Shown in pieces: positions 15,601 to 24,016 of a stretch of 32,844 nucleotides of DNA. Location of the stretch: contig NZ_CDBZ01000194.1 of the NCBI RefSeq assembly GCF_000819985.1, positions 1-32,844 on the forward strand. The letters are read 5' to 3'. Position 1 is the first letter of the stretch. Each line of letters starts with the position of its first letter. The notes beneath the pieces are model-generated. The model did no database searches and was not told where the DNA came from. It worked only from the letters and a program-made list of their open reading frames with translations. This stretch comes from Aeromonas media (GTDB lineage Bacteria > Pseudomonadota > Gammaproteobacteria > Enterobacterales > Aeromonadaceae). A program made the position numbers and the translations under genes.

Positions 15601-16596
15601 TCAGCGGCGACGCTTGAGGGTGCGGCTCACACAGTGCAGGCCAGCGCGGTAGTGGCCGTTGATGGCCTCGAAGGCGAGGGCAAGGGCCTGGGCAGCCAGG
15701 GCGTCGTGCTGCTGGGGCAGGGAGTTGATGCCAAAGGGGAGGAAGTCCAGCAGCCGATCGTCCCCGAAGGTGGCCATGGCAATCTGGCTCATGTCGGCCT
15801 CCTGCTCCAGCAGATAGTCGAGCACCCCCTCCATCAATATGTAGGAGGTGGCAACCAGCGCCTCGGGCAACTGGTCGAGGCGCTGGTGCAGCTCTTTGAT
15901 CAGGCGATAGCCCTCGGCGCGGGAGAAGTGGGCCCCCTCGCAGACATGGGGTGTCAGCAGGGCGGCGCTGGCGTGGCTGCTCAGCGCCTGCTCGAAACCG
16001 GCGCGGCGCTCCTGGCTGATCGTGAGGCCTGGCAGCGCGGTGATCAGGGCCACATGGCGAAGGGTGGCGGTGAGCAGGGAGGCGGTGAGATCGCAGCTCG
16101 CCTTCTGGTTTTCACTCGCCACAGTGATGAAGTGGTCGGCGGCCAGGGCCCGATCGATGGCCAGGATTTGCACGCCATGAGCTTGCTGCTCCCGATAGAA
16201 AGGGTCCGCCGGCGGCAGGCAGCTCGCCACCAGCAGCGCATCCACATGGCGGCTGACCAGCATTCTGGCCAGCTCCTTCTCGGTATCCGGCTCGTCTTCC
16301 GAGCAGACGATCAGCAGCTGATAGCCCTGAGCTCGCGCGCCCTGCTCGAGGCGCTTGGCGAGCTTGGCATAGCTGGCATTCTCAAGGTCCGGCAGGATGA
16401 AGCCCAGGGTCCTGGTCTGGCCGCCGCGCAGGGAGGCGGCGCGGCTGTCCGGCTGATAATTGTGGGCATGGACCACGGCCATCACCTTGTCACGGGTGGC
16501 CTGGCTGATGCGATATTGATCCGCCTTGCCGTTGATCACATAGCTGGCGGTGGTACGCGAGACACCGGCCAGGGCGGCGATTTCATCCAGTTTCAT
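15601..16596 (-). CDS. fruR: Catabolite repressor/activator Cra (FruR)
   Basis: A 331-residue LacI/GalR-family regulator. The N-terminal helix-turn-helix reads KLDEIAALAGVSRTTASYVI, almost identical to E. coli Cra, followed by the LacI-type effector domain (LGFILPDLENASYAKLAKRL, AIDRALAADHF, ATFGDDRLLDFLPFG). Known: Cra binds half-palindromic sites and is displaced by fructose-1-phosphate. Two adjacent ATGs (16599 and 16596) are possible; the second matches the E. coli start and has better spacing to AGAG. It diverges from fruBKA, so the operators at 16712-16750 may control both. The local arrangement suggests a fructose-specific regulator; whether it also acts genome-wide as in enterics is unknown. 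Confidence 0.93.
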   Translation of the reverse strand: MKLDEIAALAGVSRTTASYVINGKADQYRISQATRDKVMAVVHAHNYQPDSRAASLRGGQTRTLGFILPDLENASYAKLAKRLEQGARAQGYQLLIVCSEDEPDTEKELARMLVSRHVDALLVASCLPPADPFYREQQAHGVQILAIDRALAADHFITVASENQKASCDLTASLLTATLRHVALITALPGLTISQERRAGFEQALSSHASAALLTPHVCEGAHFSRAEGYRLIKELHQRLDQLPEALVATSYILMEGVLDYLLEQEADMSQIAMATFGDDRLLDFLPFGINSLPQQHDALAAQALALAFEAINGHYRAGLHCVSRTLKRRR

Positions 16597-16666
16597 CATA
16601 TTGGCTCTGTTTGAGTTGCAAGGCCCGCGATGGTTTCAGGTGGGGGCACCGAAAAGTGTGCGCGGG

Positions 16667-16675
16667 ATCATATCA
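16667..16675 (-). promoter_or_regulatory. Candidate extended -10 of fruR
   Basis: Read on the minus strand this is TGATATGAT, an extended -10 (TGN followed by TATGAT), 71 bp before the fruR start. No good -35 hexamer lies at 17 bp, which an extended -10 does not require. Confidence 0.4.
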
Positions 16676-16711
16676 TTGAAAAGCACTCTCCGTGGGATCT
16701 TGAACAATTGG

Positions 16712-16725
16712 CTGAAACGATTCAG
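16712..16725. promoter_or_regulatory. Cra/FruR operator 1
   Basis: CTGAAACGATTCAG carries the core TGAAACGATTCA, which fits the Cra consensus (TGAAWCGNTNMA) and is palindromic except at the centre. It is about 180 bp before fruB. Confidence 0.85.
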
Positions 16726-16737
16726 TCTTAGTGTAAG

Positions 16738-16749
16738 TGAAACGATTCA
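16738..16749. promoter_or_regulatory. Cra/FruR operator 2
   Basis: An exact second copy of TGAAACGATTCA begins 25 bp after the first. Two identical sites about 2.4 helical turns apart suggest cooperative or paired binding by FruR at the fruB promoter. Confidence 0.85.
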
Positions 16750-16905
16750 GCTTGTCAGTAAGCGATGAATGTTCGACCAGGAAATGCCGAGATGGCCTAC
16801 CAGGGGGGAGATTCCCGTCTATTGTCAGCAGGCAAATTACCCGAAATCCAAGTTGAGTTGAGCCGGTGTGCCGCGAGGCGAAGCCGGACCTGATGGAGAA
16901 TCTCT

Positions 16906-18006
16906 ATGTTGAAGTTGGCGCGACAGCAAATCCTGCTGGGACAATCGGTGGCGACCAAGGCGGACGCCATCGCCCTGCTGGCAGGCAAACTGACCGACGC
17001 GGGTCTGGTGGAGGCCGGTTATGTGGACGGCATGCTGGCGCGGGAAGCCCAGCACGCCACCTACCTTGGCAGCGGCATCGCCATTCCCCACGGCACCACG
17101 GACACCCGCCATCTGGTCAAGAGCACAGGTGTCATGGTGGCCCAGTTCCCTCAGGGGATCGAATGGGATGAGGGGCAGATTGCCTATGTGGCCATCGGCA
17201 TCGCCGCCAAGTCGGACGAGCATCTGGGCATCTTGCGCCAGCTCACCCATGTGCTGGGTGACGAGCAGGCTGCCGCGCAATTGAGAGAGGCCACCGATGA
17301 AGAGACCATTATCAACATCCTGACCGGTGCAAGTGCGGCGAAAGAGGTGCAATTCTTGACCCTGGCGGACTTCCCGGCCGACGATCGCGACCAGCTGCTG
17401 CTGGGGGCTGCCGCCCGCGCCAAATCTGCCGGTTGGGGTGAGGCCGCCATGGTGACCTCTCTGCTGGCAAGCGAGCCCGCCTATCTGGGGGATGGCGTCT
17501 GGCTGGCCCGTGCGCAAGCGGCCCAGACCGGCTGGGTGCTGGCGACCCCGAGCAGCACGCTGACTGCGGGTGAACTGCCGCTCAGTGCCCTGCTGCTGCT
17601 GTGTGCCGTAGATAGCAGCCATCTGCCCCAACTGGAGAACCTGGCCAAGCTTGCCACCGCCGGTCAGCTCGGAACGCTCGCAGGGAGCGACGGTCTGGCC
17701 ATGCTGCAGGCAGGTCCGGCGAGCGGTCTCTCCGACACCTTCACCATCATCAACCCCCATGGCCTGCACGCCCGTCCGGGCGCCATGCTGGTCAAGGTGG
17801 CCAAGGAGTATGCATCCGACATTCGCGTGGCGAACCTGGATGGCAGCGGTGAAGCAGTCTCCGCCAAGAGCCTGATGAAGGTCATCGGCCTGGGGGTCAA
17901 GTGCGGTCACCGCCTCGCCTTCCGCGCCGAAGGGGCCGATGCCGAGGCGGCCCTCAAGGGGATAGGCGAGGCCATTGCCGCTGGTCTGGGCGAGGGGGCG
18001 CACTGA
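16906..18006 (+). CDS. fruB: Fructose PTS diphosphoryl-transfer protein FruB (EIIA-FPr)
   Basis: A 366-residue cytoplasmic phosphocarrier that passes phosphate from Enzyme I through its HPr-like domain (FPr) and EIIA domain to FruA. The EIIA-Fru domain occupies residues 1-145, with the phospho-histidine His62 in GSGIAIPHGT. A central linker domain of about 130 residues follows, and the FPr domain begins near 277, with NPHGLHARPG (phospho-His288) and the SAKSLMKVIGLGVKCG segment. The length is close to E. coli FruB (376). The start at 16906 is preceded by GGAGAATCTCT. The stop codon shares one base with the fruK ATG (TGATG), so translation is coupled. A 154-nt leader separates the operators from the start. 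Confidence 0.96.
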   Translation: MLKLARQQILLGQSVATKADAIALLAGKLTDAGLVEAGYVDGMLAREAQHATYLGSGIAIPHGTTDTRHLVKSTGVMVAQFPQGIEWDEGQIAYVAIGIAAKSDEHLGILRQLTHVLGDEQAAAQLREATDEETIINILTGASAAKEVQFLTLADFPADDRDQLLLGAAARAKSAGWGEAAMVTSLLASEPAYLGDGVWLARAQAAQTGWVLATPSSTLTAGELPLSALLLLCAVDSSHLPQLENLAKLATAGQLGTLAGSDGLAMLQAGPASGLSDTFTIINPHGLHARPGAMLVKVAKEYASDIRVANLDGSGEAVSAKSLMKVIGLGVKCGHRLAFRAEGADAEAALKGIGEAIAAGLGEGAH

Positions 18007-18995
18007 TGGACATCGTTACCATCACCCTCAATCCGGCGCTGGATCTCACCGCCCGCCTGGGCGCCATGAGCCTCGGCGAGGTGAACCTGGTGAGCGAAGC
18101 CAACTTGCGCGCCGCGGGCAAGGGGATCAACGTCGCCATGGTGCTCAAAGACCTGGGCCGTGACGTGGGCCTGACCGGCTGGCTCGGCGAGGACAACCAG
18201 CAGAGCTTCGTCTCCCTGTTTGAAGCGCGGGCCCTGGACGATCATTTCGTGCGCGTGGCAGGCAGCACCCGGATCAACGTGAAGATCTCCGAGCAATCGG
18301 GCCGGGTCACGGATCTCAATCTGCCGGGGCTCACCGTGCATCAGGCGGAAGTGGCCGCGCTGGAGGCCGAGATAGAGAAGCTGGCGCCGCGCGCCGACTG
18401 GTTCGTGCTGGCGGGCAGCCTGCCCAAGGGCGTCGAGCCTGGCTACTGCGCCCGTCTCATCAGCCTGCTCAAGGCCAAAGGCAAGCAGGTGATCTTCGAT
18501 TGCAGCGGCGTGGCCCTCACCGAAGGGATCAAGGCTGCACCGACCCTGGTCAAACCCAATCTGGAGGAGCTCAGCCAGTGGGCCGGTCGCTCTGTCGAGA
18601 CCCTCGCCGAGCAGGCCGAGTGTGCCCGTGCCCTGCAGGCCGCAGGGATCCCCCATGTGGTGATCTCCAATGGCGCTGACGGCCTGGTCTGGTTTGGCCC
18701 CGATGCCACCTGGCAGGCCATTCCGCCGCGCATGCAGGTGGTCAGCACAGTCGGTGCCGGCGACTCCCTGGTTGCGGGATTGGCCCATGGCCTGAGCCTC
18801 GGCTGGGCGCCGGAGCAGACCCTGCGTCTGGCCACCGCCGTCTCGGCACTGGCGGTGAGCCAGGTGGCGGTCGGCTTTGACGATATCAAGGTACTCACCC
18901 CCTTACTCGAGCAGGTGCGCGTGCAGCGTCTGGATGACCTGGCACCGGCTCAATCCAACCCCCTTTCGATGACACACTCAGGAGATGCCCAATGA
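18006..18995 (+). CDS. fruK: 1-phosphofructokinase FruK
   Basis: A 329-residue PfkB-family sugar kinase that phosphorylates fructose-1-phosphate to fructose-1,6-bisphosphate. Seen: VTITLNPALDLTARL at the start, AAGKGINVAMVLKDLG (the PfkB sugar-binding signature near 38-53), DLNLPGLTV, and TVGAGDSLVAGLAHGL with the catalytic base Asp253 in GAGD. It overlaps fruB by one base and fruA by four (ATGA), and the fruA ribosome binding site (AGGAG) lies inside its coding sequence. Its substrate and product are the likely inducer pair read by Cra. Confidence 0.96.
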   Translation: MDIVTITLNPALDLTARLGAMSLGEVNLVSEANLRAAGKGINVAMVLKDLGRDVGLTGWLGEDNQQSFVSLFEARALDDHFVRVAGSTRINVKISEQSGRVTDLNLPGLTVHQAEVAALEAEIEKLAPRADWFVLAGSLPKGVEPGYCARLISLLKAKGKQVIFDCSGVALTEGIKAAPTLVKPNLEELSQWAGRSVETLAEQAECARALQAAGIPHVVISNGADGLVWFGPDATWQAIPPRMQVVSTVGAGDSLVAGLAHGLSLGWAPEQTLRLATAVSALAVSQVAVGFDDIKVLTPLLEQVRVQRLDDLAPAQSNPLSMTHSGDAQ

Positions 18996-20728
18996 AAGCA
19001 ATTCTGGTTACGGCTTGCCCGGCGGGCATTGCCACCAGCTTTCTCGCTGCAAAACGGATAGAACAGCAGGCCAAACTGGCGGGCTGGGAGCTCACTCTCG
19101 ACGTCGGCTCCAGCGTACAACCCCGCCAGGTTCCCTCGAAAGAGCAGATTGCCGCCGCCGAAATGGTGCTGGTGGTGGCAAGCGCCCCGGTAGATCTCGC
19201 CGCCTATGACGGCAAGCGCCTCTATCAGGGCAGCATGGATCTGGCGCTGCAGGATCCTGCCGCCCTGCTGGAGGCCGCCGCGAGCGGTGCCAGCCTCTAT
19301 CGCCACCAGGCCGCGCCCGCCGTTGCCAATGCCGCCGCCAAGGCGGCCAGCGGTGCCAAGCGCATCGTTGCGGTCACTGCCTGTCCGACCGGGGTGGCCC
19401 ACACCTTCATGTCGGCGGAAGCGCTGGAGACCATGGCCAAGCAGCTGGGTCATCAGATCCGCGTCGAAACCCAGGGCTCGGTCGGTGCCCAGAACGCTCT
19501 GACCGCGGACGAGATCGCCGCCGCCGATCTGGTGTTCCTCGCCACCGACATTGAGGTGGACATGGCCCGCTTCGACGGCAAGCCCGTCTATCGCACCAGC
19601 ACGGGCGCTGCCCTGAAGAAGACCCGCGCCGAGCTAGACAAGGCGTGGACAGAGGCGAAGACCTATCGTCACAGCGGCGCTGCCGCGGCCAAGAAAGAGG
19701 AGAAGGCTAGCCCCTACAAGCACCTGCTGACCGGTGTCTCCTTCATGCTGCCCATGGTGGTGGCCGGTGGCCTCATCATCGCGCTCTCCTTCATCTTCGG
19801 TATCGAGGCGTTCAAGGAAGAGGGGACGCTCGCGGCGGCCCTGATGAAGATCGGCGGCGGCTCCGCCTTCGCCCTGATGATCCCGGTACTGGCCGGTTAC
19901 ATCGCCTACTCCATCGCCGACCGTCCGGGTCTCGCCCCCGGCATGATTGGCGGTATGCTTGCCAGCTCGCTCGGCGCCGGTTTCCTCGGCGGCATAGTCG
20001 CCGGTTTCCTCGCCGGTTACAGTGCCAAGTACCTGAGTGACAAGGTGCGCCTGCCGGTGACCCTGGAAGCGCTCAAGCCCATCCTCATCATTCCATTGGT
20101 GGCCAGCCTGTTTACCGGCCTCGTCATGATCTACGTGGTAGGCGGCCCGGTGGCCGGCATCATGAATGCCATGACCGAGTTCCTGAACAACATGGGCTCC
20201 GCCAACGCCGTGCTGCTGGGTGTCATCATCGGCGCCATGATGTGTTTCGACATGGGGGGTCCGGTCAACAAGGCGGCCTACGCCTTCGGGGTCGGCCTGC
20301 TCGCCTCCAAGACCTATGCCCCCATGGCTGCGGTGATGGCCGCCGGCATGGTGCCGGCCCTGGGGATGGGGATCGCGACCTTCCTGGCCAGCAAGAAGTT
20401 CATCAAGGCGGAGCAGGAAGCGGGCAAGGCCTCCTTCGTGCTGGGTCTGTGCTTCATCTCCGAGGGGGCCATCCCGTTTGCGGCCAAGGATCCGATGCGG
20501 GTCATCCCGGCCTGCATGGTGGGTGGTGCCCTGACCGGTGCGCTCTCCATGCTGTTCGGCTGCGAACTGGTGGCGCCCCACGGTGGCCTGTTCGTGCTCT
20601 TCATCCCGAACGCCATCAGCAACGTGCTGATGTATATCGTGGCGATTGCGGCGGGATCGCTGTTGACCGGCGTCTCCTACGCCATGCTCAAGCGCGGCGA
20701 GGAGCAGGCCAAGCTGGCAACGGCCTGA
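18992..20728 (+). CDS. fruA: Fructose PTS permease FruA (EIIB'BC)
   Basis: A 578-residue permease that imports and phosphorylates fructose. It has three parts: an N-terminal IIB' domain (1-100), a second IIB domain (about 123-225) and a membrane IIC domain (about 243-570) with roughly nine or ten hydrophobic segments and the FISEGAIPFAAKDPMRV loop. The second IIB has the phospho-cysteine Cys131 in TACPTGVAHTF. The first also keeps a cysteine, Cys9 in TACPAGIATSF, whereas E. coli FruA has lost it. The length is close to E. coli FruA (563). Translation is coupled to fruK, and the operon ends at 20752-20773. Confidence 0.96.
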   Translation: MKAILVTACPAGIATSFLAAKRIEQQAKLAGWELTLDVGSSVQPRQVPSKEQIAAAEMVLVVASAPVDLAAYDGKRLYQGSMDLALQDPAALLEAAASGASLYRHQAAPAVANAAAKAASGAKRIVAVTACPTGVAHTFMSAEALETMAKQLGHQIRVETQGSVGAQNALTADEIAAADLVFLATDIEVDMARFDGKPVYRTSTGAALKKTRAELDKAWTEAKTYRHSGAAAAKKEEKASPYKHLLTGVSFMLPMVVAGGLIIALSFIFGIEAFKEEGTLAAALMKIGGGSAFALMIPVLAGYIAYSIADRPGLAPGMIGGMLASSLGAGFLGGIVAGFLAGYSAKYLSDKVRLPVTLEALKPILIIPLVASLFTGLVMIYVVGGPVAGIMNAMTEFLNNMGSANAVLLGVIIGAMMCFDMGGPVNKAAYAFGVGLLASKTYAPMAAVMAAGMVPALGMGIATFLASKKFIKAEQEAGKASFVLGLCFISEGAIPFAAKDPMRVIPACMVGGALTGALSMLFGCELVAPHGGLFVLFIPNAISNVLMYIVAIAAGSLLTGVSYAMLKRGEEQAKLATA

Positions 20729-20751
20729 CTGGCATCCATCCGATGAATGAC

Positions 20752-20773
20752 AAGGCGGCCTGCGGGCCGCCTT
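20752..20773 (+). terminator. Terminator of fruBKA
   Basis: AAGGCGGCC pairs with GGCCGCCTT around TGCG and is followed by TTGTTTT. It lies 23 bp after the fruA stop. The T-run on the other strand is poor, so it probably works mainly rightward. Confidence 0.88.
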
Positions 20774-20808
20774 TTGTTTTGGTGAGGTGGAGGAGGGCAG
20801 GGAAGGGG

Positions 20809-21060
20809 TCAGAAATCCCAGCCGGGTTGTGATGGCGGTTCGATGGGCTCACCCTCTCTGGCCTTGCGGCGGGCGGCCTCGACCCGTGCCTTGCGGTTGC
20901 GGCACAGGCGCATCACCTCCTGCTGCTGGGTTGGAGTCATGGCGAGCCAGTTGAAGCGCTCTTCCCGACTGCGCAGGCACCCCTTGCAGTAGCCCTTGTT
21001 GTTCACTTCGCAGATCCCGACGCAGGGGCTCGTCAGGGGGAAGATTTCGAGCTGTTCCAT
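20809..21060 (-). CDS. DUF1289-domain cysteine-rich protein (YdhL-like)
   Basis: An 83-residue protein with the DUF1289 pattern: SPCVGICEVNNKGYCKGCLR (Cys13, Cys17, Cys25, Cys28) followed by SREERFNWLAMTPTQQQEVMRLC. The four spaced cysteines suggest a metal site. E. coli YdhL has the same layout, and function is unproven. A longer frame reaches 21732, but only the segment from the ATG at 21060 is conserved and the rest overlaps mltA on the other strand. GAGGG precedes this ATG. The C-terminal 25 residues are basic and then Pro-rich. Confidence 0.9.
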   Translation of the reverse strand: MEQLEIFPLTSPCVGICEVNNKGYCKGCLRSREERFNWLAMTPTQQQEVMRLCRNRKARVEAARRKAREGEPIEPPSQPGWDF

Positions 21061-21210
21061 CCACACCCTCTCACATCTTGTCACCTTGTTATAACCCAGA
21101 AGATCCCCTTTGGAGAAATAGGGCGTCCGGGGGTGGATGGCGTTTGCTTTCCCCCTGCAAATTTGGCATCTTCCCCGCCGTGCAAGACGCTCGGTGTTAT
21201 ATGAGGACAT

Positions 21211-22362
21211 ATGAATAAACATGCGTACTGGCTGGCCGCCGCCGTGGTCGGGTTGGCCGGTTGTGCGGGCAACCCTGACCCGGTCAAGGTGCCCCAGAAG
21301 AAGGCGGAATCCGGATGTTTTCTGAACTGCGAGGTGCCGGAGAATCTGGGCAAGCAGTATCTGGATGGTGCCCTGCCAGGGGATCTGGTGCGGGTGGATC
21401 GCGTCAACAGTCGCCAGCGTGCCGACTACAGCAAATTCGGCCCCCAGAGTCGGCTGGTGCTGGAGCGCTCCGGCAAGATGACCCGCCGCTATGGCGAGCT
21501 CTATCACCAGCTTTCCCGCTGGGTGGCCAATGGCGGTGATCCTGCCTACATCACCCAGTACGGTATCAGCCTGGCCCAGCTCGGCGGCGCCGATCGCATG
21601 GGCAACGTGCTCTTTACCGGCTACTACTCGCCGGTGCTGGAAGTGCGCCACCGCCCGGATGCCAAGTACAAGTACCCCATCTATGCCATGCCCAAGTGCG
21701 GTGGCCGTTGCCCGAGCCGTGCCGAGATCCACCAGGGAGCGCTGGCCAACCGGGGGCTGGAGCTGGGTTACAGCAAGTCTCTTATCGACAACTTCTTGAT
21801 GGACGTGCAGGGTTCAGGCTTCGTGCACTACGGGGATGACGACCGGCTGCAATACCTGGGTTACAGCGGCAAGAACGGCCACGGCTACGTGAGTATCGGC
21901 CGGGTGCTGATCGACCGGGGAGAGGTGCCCAAGGAGCAGATGTCCATGAAGGCCATCAAGGAGTGGGCCAACAGCAAGCCGGAGGAGAGCGTCAAGGAGC
22001 TGGTAGAGCAAAACCCGTCTTATGTCTTCTTCGAGCGTCGCCCCACCAATGATGTGATCGGCGCCGCCGGTATTCCGCTGCTGCCGCTGGCGGCGGTGGC
22101 GGCCGACAAGACATTGCTGCCGATGGGCACTCCCATCCTGGCGGAGGTGCCGCTGCTCGACAAAGCCGGCAACTGGACCGGCAAGCACCAGTTGCGGCTC
22201 TTGATCGCATTGGATGTGGGCGGCGCGGTGAAGAGAGGACACCTGGATCTCTACCACGGCATGGGGGAGAAGGCCGGTGTGGCAGCCGGTCACTACAAGC
22301 ACTTTGGCCGGGTCTGGAAGCTGGGCCTGCACCACGGGCCGACCGCCGCCCCCTGGCTGTGA
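21211..22362 (+). CDS. mltA: Membrane-bound lytic murein transglycosylase A
   Basis: A 383-residue outer-membrane lipoprotein that cleaves peptidoglycan between MurNAc and GlcNAc with formation of 1,6-anhydroMurNAc. The signal peptide ends in the lipobox LAGC (Cys18), and the +2 residue is Ala, so sorting to the outer membrane is expected. The MltA domain is recognised by FTGYYSPVLEV (about 131-141) and by the 3D-domain segment ALDVGGAVKRGHLDLYHGMG near residue 335, whose first Asp corresponds to the catalytic Asp308 of E. coli. It ends GRVWKLGLHH, as in homologues. The start is an ATG following a GAGGACAT motif. It ends at the terminator at 22420-22450. Confidence 0.95.
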   Translation: MNKHAYWLAAAVVGLAGCAGNPDPVKVPQKKAESGCFLNCEVPENLGKQYLDGALPGDLVRVDRVNSRQRADYSKFGPQSRLVLERSGKMTRRYGELYHQLSRWVANGGDPAYITQYGISLAQLGGADRMGNVLFTGYYSPVLEVRHRPDAKYKYPIYAMPKCGGRCPSRAEIHQGALANRGLELGYSKSLIDNFLMDVQGSGFVHYGDDDRLQYLGYSGKNGHGYVSIGRVLIDRGEVPKEQMSMKAIKEWANSKPEESVKELVEQNPSYVFFERRPTNDVIGAAGIPLLPLAAVAADKTLLPMGTPILAEVPLLDKAGNWTGKHQLRLLIALDVGGAVKRGHLDLYHGMGEKAGVAAGHYKHFGRVWKLGLHHGPTAAPWL

Positions 22363-22419
22363 TCCTTTGATGGTACGGGCGCCTGCACAGGGCGCCCTTA
22401 AGAGAAGTTCAAGAAGCAA

Positions 22420-22450
22420 AAAAGCCGCCGGATTTGCTCCGGCGGCTTTT
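22420..22450. terminator. Bidirectional terminator between mltA and yfaE
   Basis: AAAAGCCGCCGGA pairs with TCCGGCGGCTTTT over the loop TTTGC, a 13-bp perfect stem flanked by a long A-run on one side and TTTTTA on the other, so it can stop both mltA and the nrdAB-yfaE transcript. Confidence 0.9.
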
Positions 22451-22482
22451 TATTGGCTGTGATTTGTCAGCCCGTAGTGGCG

Positions 22483-22803
22483 TCAGCCCTTCTGGATGTC
22501 CAACCGGATGGCACCCACCGGCTGGCAGCAGCAGGGCAGGCATTCCCCCTGGGAGACAAACGCCAGCGGCACGGCGGCGTAGTGCACCGAGCCTGCCAGC
22601 AAGGGCGTGCGGCAAGCGCCGCAATAGCCGCTGCGGCACTGGAACTCCACGTGATGACCGTGGCGCTCCAGAGTCTCCAGCACGCTCTCGCCGGGATGGG
22701 CGTGCAGCACGCCATCCTGGGTATGCACCCGTGGCGAGCCTGCTTCGCTCTGCGCGGGGACCGCGTGCGGGGCAGGGGTCAGCGTGCCGGTGGCGTCACT
22801 CAC
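22483..22803 (-). CDS. yfaE: [2Fe-2S] ferredoxin-like protein YfaE (class Ia RNR cofactor maintenance)
   Basis: A 106-residue plant-type ferredoxin. The cluster ligands are visible: Cys56, Cys61 and Cys64 in [13 protein letters not shown], and a fourth in [10 protein letters not shown] (Cys91-93). Known: E. coli YfaE reduces the diferric cluster of NrdB and helps regenerate its tyrosyl radical. The N-terminal 25 residues (Ala/Pro-rich) have no counterpart in the 84-residue E. coli protein. The ATG overlaps the nrdB stop by four bases (ATGA), so it is translated with nrdB, and the operon order nrdA-nrdB-yfaE is the same as in E. coli. Confidence 0.94.
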   Translation of the reverse strand: MSDATGTLTPAPHAVPAQSEAGSPRVHTQDGVLHAHPGESVLETLERHGHHVEFQCRSGYCGACRTPLLAGSVHYAAVPLAFVSQGECLPCCCQPVGAIRLDIQKG

Positions 22804-23933
22804 AGCTCGAAATCACCCAGGTCGTCTGCGTGCACTTCGCTGTCGATCTGGCCGACCAGATAGGAGCTCACCTCCACTTCCTGGGGCGCCACCTGCACGT
22901 TGTCGGAGGAGAGCCAGGTGTTGATCCAGGGAATGGGGTTTTGCTTGGCACCAATGAAGGCGGGTTGCAGGCCGACCGCGCTCATGCGCAGGTTGGTGAT
23001 GTACTCCACGTACTGGCAGAGGATGTCCTTGTTCAGGCCGATCATGGAGCCATCCTGGAACAGGTACTCGGCCCACTCTTTCTCCTGCTCGGCTGCTTCC
23101 TTGAAGATGTCGAAGCAGGCTTGCTCGCACTCGGCGGCAATCTCGGCCATCTCGGGATCGTCCAGGCCATTGCGCATCAGGTTCAGCATGTGCTGGGTGC
23201 CGGTCAGGTGAAGGGCTTCATCGCGGGCGATCATCTTGATGATCTTGGCGTTGCCTTCCATCAGTTCGCGCTCGGCAAAGGCAAAGGAGCAGGCGAAGCT
23301 GACGTAGAAGCGGATCGCCTCCAGGGCATTGACGCTCATCAGGCACAGATAGAGTTTCTTCTTCAGCTCGCGCAGGCTGATGGAGACCTCGCGGCCCGCC
23401 ACGCGGTGGGTACCTTCACCGTGCAAGTGGTAGAGCGCGGTCGCCTCGATCAGATCGTCGTAGAAGTGGCTGATGGAGCCGGCACGCTTGAGGATCTGCT
23501 CGTTGGTCACGATATCGTCGAACACCTGGCCCGGGTTGTTGACGATGTTGCGGATGATGTGGGTGTAGGAGCGAGAGTGGATGGTCTCGGAGAAGGCCCA
23601 GGTCTCGATCCAGGTCTCCAGCTCCGGGATGGAGACCAGTGGCAGCAGCGCCACGTTCGGGCTGCGACCCTGGATGGAATCCAGCAGGGTCTGGTACTTC
23701 AGGTTGGAGATGAAGATGTGCTGCTCGTGGGGTGGCAGGGCCTGATAGTCGATGCGATCGTGGGAGACATCCACCTCTTCCGGACGCCAGAAGAAGGAGA
23801 GTTGCTTCTCGATCAGCCGCTCGAAGATGTCGTGCTTTTGCTGATCATAACGGGCCACGTTGACCGACTGGCCGAAGAACATCGGCTCCTTGAGCTGGTC
23901 GTTTTGGGTCTGGCAGAACGTTGAATAAGCCAT
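22800..23933 (-). CDS. nrdB: Ribonucleotide reductase class Ia beta subunit NrdB
   Basis: A 377-residue small subunit that houses the diiron site and stable tyrosyl radical used by NrdA. Counting the initiator Met, the expected ligands are Asp85, Glu116 and His119, and the radical Tyr123 lies in [13 protein letters not shown]; the second ligand set is in [14 protein letters not shown]. The C-terminus ([12 protein letters not shown]) is the acidic tail that docks on NrdA. The start matches E. coli NrdB (AYSTF). An 83-bp gap with a strong hairpin separates it from nrdA. Confidence 0.98.
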   Translation of the reverse strand: MAYSTFCQTQNDQLKEPMFFGQSVNVARYDQQKHDIFERLIEKQLSFFWRPEEVDVSHDRIDYQALPPHEQHIFISNLKYQTLLDSIQGRSPNVALLPLVSIPELETWIETWAFSETIHSRSYTHIIRNIVNNPGQVFDDIVTNEQILKRAGSISHFYDDLIEATALYHLHGEGTHRVAGREVSISLRELKKKLYLCLMSVNALEAIRFYVSFACSFAFAERELMEGNAKIIKMIARDEALHLTGTQHMLNLMRNGLDDPEMAEIAAECEQACFDIFKEAAEQEKEWAEYLFQDGSMIGLNKDILCQYVEYITNLRMSAVGLQPAFIGAKQNPIPWINTWLSSDNVQVAPQEVEVSSYLVGQIDSEVHADDLGDFEL

Positions 23934-23968
23934 GGTGATTTGAATGTCTTGAATAAGGGGAGACAGGA

Positions 23969-23993
23969 GGGCGGGAGCTTCATGCTCCCGCCC
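23969..23993. repeat. Strong hairpin in the nrdA-nrdB gap
   Basis: GGGCGGGAGC and GCTCCCGCCC form a perfect 10-bp GC-rich dyad with a TTCAT spacer. There is no T-run after it in the direction of transcription, so it should not terminate. An mRNA-stability or processing role, setting different levels of nrdA and nrdB, is an inference. Confidence 0.7.
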
Positions 23994-24016
23994 GGTTCAT
24001 CAGATCGTGCAGCGAC

